A stretch of DNA of 39,709 nt from assembly GCA_022511465.1 (NCBI GenBank), contig JAFLRM010000008.1:41391-81099 (forward strand). Reading direction: 5' to 3'. The DNA is from Acetatifactor sp. (GTDB taxonomy: Bacteria > Bacillota > Clostridia > Lachnospirales > Lachnospiraceae). The notes beneath the pieces are model-generated. The model was not told the DNA's origin and did no database searches. It was given only the letters and a program-made list of their open reading frames with translations. Shown one piece after another: positions 30,291 to 38,100 of this stretch; position 1 is the stretch's first letter; every line of letters starts with the position of its first letter. Position numbers and translations under genes: made by a program.

Positions 30291-32195
30291 ATGACAAAAA
30301 AACAGAAAAAAGTGTTGTATCGCATTATCTTGTCCACGGTGCTTTTGGTTGCGGTGCAGTTTATTCCGGTGGAGGGTTGGATCAAGCTCCTCCTGAACCT
30401 GATACCCTATGCAATGATTGGTTACGACATCTTACGGAAGGCTGTGCTGGGCATTGTTCACGGGGAAGTGTTTGATGAAAATTTCCTGATGGCGGTGGCC
30501 ACCGTCGGGGCTATCCTTTTGGGAGAATACACCGAGGGTGTGGCGGTTATGCTGTTCTACCAGATCGGCGAGCTGTTTCAGAGCGTTGCGGTGGGCAGGA
30601 GCCGCCGTAACATCAGCGCCCTGATGGATATCCGTCCTGACTACGCAAATACCATGGATGCGGAGGGTAATCTGGAGCAGGTGGATCCCGACGATGTGGA
30701 GATTGGGACGATCATCGTGGTGCAGCCCGGCGAGAAGGTTCCCATTGACGGCGTGGTGGTGGAGGGAAGTTCCACCCTAAATACCAGCGCCTTGACCGGC
30801 GAGAGTATGCCCAGAGAGGTCTCAGTCGGTGCGGATATCATCAGCGGCTGTGTGAATCTGACGGGTTTGTTGAAAATTCGCACCACGAAAGAGTTCGGGG
30901 AGTCCACGGTGTCTAAAATATTGGATCTGGTGGAAAACTCCAGTATGAAAAAGTCACGCACAGAGAATTTTATCACCCGGTTTGCAAAGTACTATACCCC
31001 CGCGGTGTGTGGCAGCGCGCTGGCTGTGGCGGTTCTGCCGCCCCTTGTCAGCCTGCTTCTGGGAGAACCGGCTGTATGGGGAACATGGATCATAAGGGCC
31101 CTCACCTTTTTGGTGATCAGCTGCCCCTGCGCACTGGTGATCTCCATTCCCCTGAGCTTCTTTGGAGGTATCGGGGCGGCCAGTGCCAGTGGTATTCTGG
31201 TGAAGGGCTCCAACTATCTGGAGGCGTTGTCGGAGACGAAATATGTGGTGTTTGATAAGACAGGTACGCTGACTAAGGGTGTGTTTCAGGTGACGGAGGT
31301 GCATCCGTCGGAAGGATATCCGATTTCTGCAGCGGGCAACCGGACGGAAGCGTTGCAGAAAGAGGATCTGCTCACCTACGCGGCCTACGCGGAGAGCTAC
31401 TCCTCCCATCCCATCAGCAAGAGTCTGCGGGAGGCCTGTGGAAAACCCATTGACCACAATCGGGTGAGTGATGTGGAGGAGATCAGCGGGCACGGCGTTA
31501 AGGCTGTGATAGACGGAGTGACGGTGGCGGCTGGCAACGGGAAGCTGATGCGTTCCATGGGGATTATCTGTGAAGAAAATACCGGCGTGGGGACGGTGGT
31601 TCATGTGGCAATTGATGGGACTTACGCCGGCTATATCCTGATCTCCGATGTGGAGAAGGAGCAGTCGAAAGATGCGATTGCTGCCCTGAAAGCCTCGGGA
31701 GTCAAACGCACTGTCATGCTTACGGGAGACAATAGGGCAGCGGCAGACCATGTGGCCACACGGCTTGGGCTGGACGAAGTGCACAGTGAGCTTCTGCCTG
31801 CAGACAAGGTGGCACAGGTGGAGGAACTCTTACAGCGCAAGGGCAGTAAGGAGAAACTGGCCTTTGTGGGGGACGGGATCAACGATGCACCGGTGCTCTC
31901 CCGGGCGGATATCGGTGTGGCCATGGGGGCTCTCGGTTCCGATGCAGCTATCGAGGCGGCGGACGTTGTGCTCATGGATGACAACCCCATGAAGCTTGCC
32001 CTTGCCATGCGTATTTCCCGAAAGTGTTTGCGCATTGTCTATGAAAATATCGTCTTTGCCATCGGTGTGAAGCTGATCTGCCTGATCCTGGGGGCGTTTG
32101 GCATTGCCAACATGTGGATGGCAATCTTCGCAGACGTGGGTGTAATGGTGCTGGCTGTGCTCAATGCGGTCCGCTGCCTGAAGGTGAAAAATTGA
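30291..32195 (+). CDS. P1B-type Zn/Cd/Pb efflux ATPase (CadA/ZntA-like) without N-terminal HMA domain
   Basis: This 634-residue pump exports divalent soft metals using ATP. The actuator loop LTGESMPR, the ion-binding CPC motif in the membrane (C278-P-C280, SCPCALVIS), the phosphorylated Asp322 in DKTGTLTKG, the HP motif in SSHPIS and the hinge GDGINDAP are all intact. The last membrane pair (VKLICLILGAFG and MWMAIFADVG) holds the Lys and Asp typical of the Zn2+/Cd2+/Pb2+ subgroup (P1B-2) rather than the copper group. There is no HMA domain at the N-terminus. A GGGGGCGGAG-like ribosome site precedes ATG 30291. It is co-transcribed with the HMA gene under the ArsR-type operator and ends at a strong terminator. 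Confidence 0.95.
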   Translation: MTKKQKKVLYRIILSTVLLVAVQFIPVEGWIKLLLNLIPYAMIGYDILRKAVLGIVHGEVFDENFLMAVATVGAILLGEYTEGVAVMLFYQIGELFQSVAVGRSRRNISALMDIRPDYANTMDAEGNLEQVDPDDVEIGTIIVVQPGEKVPIDGVVVEGSSTLNTSALTGESMPREVSVGADIISGCVNLTGLLKIRTTKEFGESTVSKILDLVENSSMKKSRTENFITRFAKYYTPAVCGSALAVAVLPPLVSLLLGEPAVWGTWIIRALTFLVISCPCALVISIPLSFFGGIGAASASGILVKGSNYLEALSETKYVVFDKTGTLTKGVFQVTEVHPSEGYPISAAGNRTEALQKEDLLTYAAYAESYSSHPISKSLREACGKPIDHNRVSDVEEISGHGVKAVIDGVTVAAGNGKLMRSMGIICEENTGVGTVVHVAIDGTYAGYILISDVEKEQSKDAIAALKASGVKRTVMLTGDNRAAADHVATRLGLDEVHSELLPADKVAQVEELLQRKGSKEKLAFVGDGINDAPVLSRADIGVAMGALGSDAAIEAADVVLMDDNPMKLALAMRISRKCLRIVYENIVFAIGVKLICLILGAFGIANMWMAIFADVGVMVLAVLNAVRCLKVKN

Positions 32196-32242
32196 TCCAG
32201 ATGAGGATTATTACCTGCTCTGAAAAGAGGCAGGAACGGAAG

Positions 32243-32278
32243 AGAAGTCTCTGTCATAGAATGATAGAGACTTCTTTT
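32243..32278 (+). terminator. Intrinsic terminator after the efflux ATPase
   Basis: AGAAGTCTCTGTCAT (32243-32257) pairs with ATGATAGAGACTTCT (32261-32275) with one G-U pair and a 3-nt loop, followed by TTT. Confidence 0.85.
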
Positions 32279-32324
32279 AACGTGAGAAAAGTCTGTTTGG
32301 GACGATTCTCCGGCTGGTGAAAGA

Positions 32325-34040
32325 ATGGATTGCAAAGAAATGATCCTTTCCAATGACTATTATGATGCCATCACGGATTATTCGGTGCGCAGAATGAGTG
32401 TGGAGGACTATGATCTGTGCTACACGGACATTGAGAACCTCTACAGTGTACTTTATATTAACCGCGCCGATGTGCCTAATCCGCTGGAAGATTTTTATGA
32501 CTATCAGTATATACCCAAACTGTATGGGCTGATGCAGAGGACCAGTGTGACGGGAACCTTTGATCCCACAAGCCTGATCGCCAGCGGGATCACACAGGTG
32601 CAGAGAGAGCCGCTGGCGCTCACCGGAAGAGGATGTGTGATCTGCCTGATCGACACGGGGATCAACTATCTGAACGAGGCCTTTTTGGACGAAAACGGGG
32701 ACAGCCGTATCCTGGCTATCTGGGATCAGACCATTCAGGACGGGGAGCCTCCTGAGGGGTTTTTGTATGGGACGGAGTACACCAGAGAGGACATCAATCG
32801 CGCTCTGCGGGCGGAGGATCCTTTCACCATTGTGCCTACTCAGGATGAGAACGGGCATGGCAGCGTGATGGCGGGGGTGGCGGCGGGAAGCCGGATCAAT
32901 GGAGGACTCGCCTATCTGGGAGCAGCACCGGATGCAGATCTGGTTGTGGTGAAGCTGAAGGAGTGTAAACAGTATCTGCGTGACTTCTATCTGGTGCCTC
33001 AGGGTGTGCCCGCCTACCAGGAGAATGATATCATGTTTGCACTTGCCTATGCCAATTCCTTTGCGCAGGTATTCCGTCGCCCTGTGATCATCTGTCTGGG
33101 GTTGGGCACCAACATGGGAGATCACACCGGAAGCTCTTTCTTGTCCCGCTATCTCAGCACTATTGCAGTGAGGCGTAGCCGGGCGGTAGTAGTAGGCGGA
33201 GGAAATGAGGGCAATGCAGCGCATCACTTTCAGGGGATGCTGCGCAGACGTGGAGGTGCCGGTGAAAGCAGTGCAGACGTGGAGATTCGCGTGGGGGAAG
33301 GATCGCGAGGATTCTATCTGGAAATGTGGGGAAATGTGCCGGATGTATTCAATATCAGCGTTCGATCGCCGGGGGGAGAAAGCATTCCGCCGATGCCGCT
33401 GGGCCTTAACCAGAGTATCACCTACAGCTTTATCTATGAGCGGACCCGTGTTACCGTGGACAGCACACTGGTAGAACCGGCATCGGGGGAGCAGCTGATC
33501 CGTTTCCGCATTGTAATGCCGACTCCGGGAATCTGGACGTTCCGCGTGACCTCTGTGGGGGAAGTACACAACGGCAATTTCAATCTGTGGCTTCCCATCA
33601 CGGCATTTCTCGACACACAGGTGTATTTTTTGACCTCCAGTCCCTATATCACACTGACGGAGCCATCGATGGCGCAGAATATCATCAGTGTGTCCACCTA
33701 CAATGCGGACAACAACAGCTTTTACACAGAGTCGGGGAGAGGCTTTGCCAGAGACGGAGCTGTTCGTCCGGACTTTGCAGCGCCAGGAGTGAATGTGTCC
33801 ACCATCTATGGGAAGGACACTGGAAGCAGCCTTGCCGCGGCCATCGCTGCGGGAGCTACCGCCCAGTTTATGCAATGGGCGGTGGTGGAACGGAACAATG
33901 AGAATGCGGAGAGCCGCGAAGTGAAGAACTATTTTATCCGGGGTGCCTCCCGTGAAGCTGATCTGACTTACCCTAACCGGGAGTGGGGGTATGGGAGGTT
34001 GAATATGGTGGGGACGTTTGATGCTTTGATTGGGGTGTGA
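32325..34040 (+). CDS. S8 subtilisin-family protease, CspB-like, without signal peptide
   Basis: This 571-residue protein has the subtilase triad in order: Asp110 (CLIDTGINY), His178 (NGHGSVMAG) and Ser502 (GSSLAAAIAAG; the usual GTS is GSS here but the serine is kept). Oxyanion-region elements (GGGNEG, about residue 290) are present. A jelly-roll-like insert of about 150 residues between His and Ser, and the overall length, match the CspB/CspC group of Clostridia, in which CspB activates the spore germination hydrolase SleC. There is no signal peptide or membrane helix. Many Lachnospiraceae carry several such genes with unproven roles, so a germination role is only one possibility. A GGTGAAAG-like site lies before ATG 32325. 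It follows a terminator, so it is probably a separate unit, though no clear promoter was seen. Confidence 0.88.
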   Translation: MDCKEMILSNDYYDAITDYSVRRMSVEDYDLCYTDIENLYSVLYINRADVPNPLEDFYDYQYIPKLYGLMQRTSVTGTFDPTSLIASGITQVQREPLALTGRGCVICLIDTGINYLNEAFLDENGDSRILAIWDQTIQDGEPPEGFLYGTEYTREDINRALRAEDPFTIVPTQDENGHGSVMAGVAAGSRINGGLAYLGAAPDADLVVVKLKECKQYLRDFYLVPQGVPAYQENDIMFALAYANSFAQVFRRPVIICLGLGTNMGDHTGSSFLSRYLSTIAVRRSRAVVVGGGNEGNAAHHFQGMLRRRGGAGESSADVEIRVGEGSRGFYLEMWGNVPDVFNISVRSPGGESIPPMPLGLNQSITYSFIYERTRVTVDSTLVEPASGEQLIRFRIVMPTPGIWTFRVTSVGEVHNGNFNLWLPITAFLDTQVYFLTSSPYITLTEPSMAQNIISVSTYNADNNSFYTESGRGFARDGAVRPDFAAPGVNVSTIYGKDTGSSLAAAIAAGATAQFMQWAVVERNNENAESREVKNYFIRGASREADLTYPNREWGYGRLNMVGTFDALIGV

Positions 34041-34279
34041 AAAAGGATTTTCGGAGACAACCCCAGAAAAGATGGTGAAATTCTTACGGGTGGATCCATC
34101 GAAGCAACAAAAAGAATCTTACATGAAATTGGAAAGTAAAAAAGTCGTAGGAACAAATAAGCAACAAAAGGGTCATTTGCCAAAAAGTATGGCGGATGGC
34201 TCTTTCTTATTAGCTATGTTGAGTTTTAAAAAAAGAATGCTACCAATTCTAGGTGTGAAAAAAGAGAGGAGAAAAATTT
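34041..34279 (+). other. Composition boundary and gene-poor gap
   Basis: After the S8 protease stop the base composition shifts toward A/T. Reading on in the protease frame gives 32 codons (GEILTGGSIEATKRILHEIG, stop at 34137-34139) that look protein-like, but no start or family was recognised. It may be a gene remnant at the left edge of the accessory region. GAGAGGAG near the right end serves the next gene. Confidence 0.45.
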
Positions 34280-34549
34280 ATGGAATTGACAAAGAAAATA
34301 CTTGATGAGATGGCTGCTGTGGATGTGCGTACAGTTGACATTTCCACTTTGACTGATTTGAGAGATATTGAAATTAATACTTCACTGCCAGTAAAGGAAA
34401 AGCTGGAGGTTTTTGCGAGGCAGACGAATAATGTCTATGTTAATCGGATTGGTGATTATGTTGTTAAGGTCAAGTTTCAGGAAAATGGGGCTAGTATAAA
34501 CGATAAGATGTCGGAGTATTTACGAAGACTAAGTGAAAGCCGAATTTAA
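34280..34549 (+). CDS. Small mobile-element-associated protein (DUF6870-like)
   Basis: This 89-residue protein starts with MELTKKILDEMAAVDVRTVD and contains LTDLRDIEINTSLPVKEKLE and GDYVVKVKF. I recognise this pattern from small proteins lying just upstream of serine-recombinase genes in Lachnospiraceae elements, possibly DUF6870; that label is from memory. Family members often have CxxC before the GDYVVK segment; here the position reads VNRI, so a metal site seems lost. GAGAGGAG precedes ATG 34280. A recombinase C-terminal fragment lies about 180 bp downstream, which agrees with the expected gene order. Function is unknown; the intact frame suggests it may still be made. Confidence 0.7.
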   Translation: MELTKKILDEMAAVDVRTVDISTLTDLRDIEINTSLPVKEKLEVFARQTNNVYVNRIGDYVVKVKFQENGASINDKMSEYLRRLSESRI

Positions 34550-34731
34550 GATCACAGGTTGGTCAGGGTTCCAAGTTTGGGGGGCTGATATCTGCATTTC
34601 CAAAGCCGAGAGTAACAGCATAGGTAAAAAGCGGGGATGTTTTGCGAATTATCAAATGTATACGCAGGTATGAAACTTTATGCCCTGTGTAAGGTAATAG
34701 TTCTTTCGGCACCTGCATGGTCAGGCCAAGG

Positions 34732-34954
34732 ATGCAGGAACTGTCCTGTAAAATGGAAGAAATAGAAAAATAGTACAGCCGGATAGAGGTGCTATTGTCC
34801 GAAACAGGATATGATACAGATTATCCGCTTGACTAGAATGGGAGAACTGATGCAGGAGGCATTGGATGCCTTTATTAAAAAAGTTACTGTCTACTGGTAC
34901 AAATGGGTGGAGATAAAATGGAACTATAATTTAGGGGGGATTTGTGATAATTAG
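34732..34954 (+). pseudogene. Remnant of a large serine recombinase (C-terminal end)
   Basis: The frame from 34732 reads KMEEIEK, an in-frame TAG at 34771-34773, then YSRIEVLLSETGYDT. One extra base near 34819 shifts the frame, and from 34820 it reads IIRLTRMGELMQEALDAFIK and on to VEIKWNY, with a stop at 34952-34954. Joined, this matches the end of the large serine recombinases (resolvase, recombinase and zinc-ribbon type) common in Lachnospiraceae elements. The catalytic N-terminal part, normally several hundred residues, is absent. The enzyme must therefore be inactive. Confidence 0.78.
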
Positions 34955-35027
34955 ATAATGTGATTTAGATTCATTTTATGCAGTCAAATTTTAATATAAG
35001 TGAGATTAGGCTTTCTTTTACAAAAAA

Positions 35028-35040
35028 TATAATGTATAAT
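35028..35040 (+). promoter_or_regulatory. Weak promoter region for the large STAND gene
   Basis: Two TATAAT boxes (35028-35033 and 35035-35040) lie 67-79 bp before the start codon, but no good -35 is found at the right distance for either. The AT-richness makes chance matches likely. Confidence 0.3.
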
Positions 35041-35106
35041 TAAAAATAATATTATAAACATTAATTATTAAAATTAGATACAATAATAAACTTGGAGGAC
35101 TTTGCT

Positions 35107-38100
35107 ATGGAAAATGAGAAGATGAATTTAATTTTAAAGTGTGTTTCGAACCATTTTGGATGTGAAGCTGAGGACATCGTAACACATAGAGAGTTTACAA
35201 ATGGAAAATCTGGAAGTGGAGTTTTTTTGATAGAGGTTTTAAAGGCTCAAAATTCCATAAAAGTAGGAAATTATATTTTGAAAATTGACAGTAAACAATC
35301 TGATGAGTTTTTGGACGAAATTCAGAACACAATTGAGTTAGGAAAGTATTTAAGTAATTCAACTATTAAATTTCCTGAGTTTGAGTTTTTTGATTACACC
35401 GAAGAACATCTCTTTTATATATATGGAGTTGCGGGAAGTAATTTGATGGATGCTGTTAGCATTGTTCAAGCGTATGAAAAAGGGCAGTCGGTATTAGAAA
35501 AAATATCAATGGAGATGTTATTTAACTGGAATACTAATTTTTCACATAGGGTTATAAATTTGGTGCAATTGATTGAGGAAGGAGTTGGGCCCAAACGTCT
35601 TGTATTAGAAGGAAGAATAGCACAGCGAATTCAGAATTTGATTGGTGATAACTTGATTCCGACGTTTACCTATTCAGATACTACTTATCCTAATCCCTAT
35701 TACTACCTAAAAAGTGCGAGTAGTCCTTTGACAAAGAATATTAATGCTTTAGTTGGTAATGTTCATGGAGATTTAAATGAAAATAATATTATTATTAAAC
35801 GAAATATTTGGGATAAAAGTTATGATGTTTATATGATAGATTATTCTCATTATAAAAATGATGGGTTTTTGTTTACTGACCATGCATATTTACAACTTAA
35901 TCTACTGCTAAACGAGCGATTTGTAACTAATATTTATGAATGGTGTAGCATAGTAGAAAAAATATTGTCAAATACAAAAGGGAAAAAAGAAAGCGATATT
36001 CTTTTTACGCATTATATTTATAATGGTATAATTAGTTTTATTAAGAAACAGCAAACTAAAAATGAGGACAATTGTTTTTTGCAATATCTTTGTTCACACA
36101 TTATCGCAGGAATGAATATGTTGAATAAGAGAGATATGGATGAAAAACGACAAGCATTATGTTTACTATATGCATCTATTTATTTGAGAGTGTTATTGGT
36201 TAATTTGTCAGAGCAATTTGAACTTCCAATGTCTCAAGGTCAGTTAGTATTGTTAGGAAGCAATGTAGAAAAGGAAATTTGGGAGTTATTCGGAAATTTC
36301 GATCAGGATGAAAATAAATATTTTTTGATATCGGCATGTGATTCTGATATAACCAATAAAGAGAACTTTGTTTCTTTATCAGCTATAATATGGGATGGTA
36401 TTTTTGAAGTTAACGCAACAGTAAATAATCCAATCAGAGAATACGCATTTTCTAAATTTAAAAGAACATATGGATTACAATTCCAATCACTGCCTAATGA
36501 AACTAAGGAAAGCTATGAGGTCGCACCATGTTGGTGTAGTATTCAGGTTCCGATGGACGGAAATAAAGGTGTTTGGTACAATAAAAATATTCGTCGTAAG
36601 TTAGAAGCTCTTTTAAAAAAAGTTTTATCTATTAAAGAAAATTACCCTATTTATTTAGTTGTTGATACAAAGAATATTAATTCCAGAGTCTTGACTAGTA
36701 TTATTACAGATATTCAGGGAAATAGCGGAAAATCATTGATATATATGGTGATATTGGATGGGCAAAATATAGATATGGAAGAAGATGAATACACAAAAAT
36801 CAGGAAAGTCAACTTTTCGTTGGATGATATTGCAAGTTGTTTATCGTTAATGAATTCTTCAAAGAAAGATTGTCAAAATATTATGCTTCCACGAAAGACT
36901 GACAGAAAAAACGAATATGGACAAGTTGAGGTTAAGCCAGTTGAGCTGGAGGAAGAGGAAGTAAACTATATTTCAATGGATTTTGAAATTGTGCATCAAA
37001 AATTAGGATGGAACAATGAGAATGATGATTTTGGTGATGCGTTTTATAGAGGGGTGGAGGCTACATGGAAAGATATTGCTGTGCACCGGGATATTGACCG
37101 TATAGACTATTTGACAAAATGGAAACCAGTTCTTACAGAAACATTGCGATCAATAGGGTTAAATACGGTTATAGCTTATCAATTGTATCATAAGGCTGGT
37201 GCGGGAGGAACTACATTATCAAAAAGAATACTTTGGGATTTTCACACACTATATCCTTGTTTACTGATGAGAAAACTAACAGAAAATACGGCGGAACGCT
37301 TAAAGCTCGTATATAAAAAATGTGGGTTGCCAATTTTGGTTGTGGTGGAAATTAGTGCAGGAACCATTACTGCAAATGAAATGAGCAATTTTCGCATAGA
37401 ATTGATTAATAAAGGAGTAAGAGCATTATTTTTGTATGTGTCACGAATACATAATTTAGACTCTAAACGATATCCACATCGTTTTTATTTGGCTGATACA
37501 CCGAACATGATTATGTCGGATGAGGAATGCCAATCTATGTATGAGAAATATGGTAAATTAACTAAAGATGATCATTGCTTAACTAACATACAGAAACTTA
37601 CATTTCCTCCAGATAAGGAATGGGAATACTTACGGCAACCTTTTTTCTATGGCTTGTTTGCATTTGAAAAAGAATATATAAATATAGATGGATTTGTGAA
37701 TAAAGGACTTGCAAGCTTGGATGAAAAAGTGCACGAATTGATAAAATTGCTAGCATTTTTAACAGTTTATTCTCAAATCGGTTTGAATAAAATGGATGTT
37801 AATAGTATATTCCAATTTGAAGAGGAACAACTGACTGAAGCCTTGGCGAATCCTCTAATTGTCTATAAAAATATGGGATATAGAATTTGTCATCCAATTA
37901 TAGCGGAGACTATTCTTAAACAATGTTTTAGTAGTGAAGATTATTGTGCAGAACTTTTTATTTACTCAATAAAATTTATAGATATGTTAACGAGTATTTA
38001 TGATTCCGAAAGCAAACGTCTTAGTGATATTTTAGAAGAAATTTTTACTCATAGAGAGTATTATATCGATGAAGAACGCAAAAAATTTTCTAATTTAGTG

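Larger units (their letters stand above)
34550..35106 (+). other. Stretch without intact genes: recombinase debris and AT-rich leader
   Basis: From 34550 to about 34731 only short broken frames are seen, none recognised. From 34732 to 34954 lies a serine-recombinase C-terminal remnant. From 34955 to 35106 the DNA is very AT-rich and serves as the leader of the large gene, with GGAGGA at 35094-35099. Confidence 0.7.

Noticed and set aside
32277..33875. A 532-codon open frame on the minus strand
   Set aside because: It lies wholly antisense to the S8 protease, which has an intact catalytic triad. Its translation is rich in His, Arg and Ile with no family features, and it runs into the efflux-ATPase terminator.
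34030..34305. A 91-codon plus-strand frame overlapping the end of the S8 protease gene
   Set aside because: It has no ribosome site, overlaps two better-supported genes and reads as Lys/Gln-rich low-complexity sequence.
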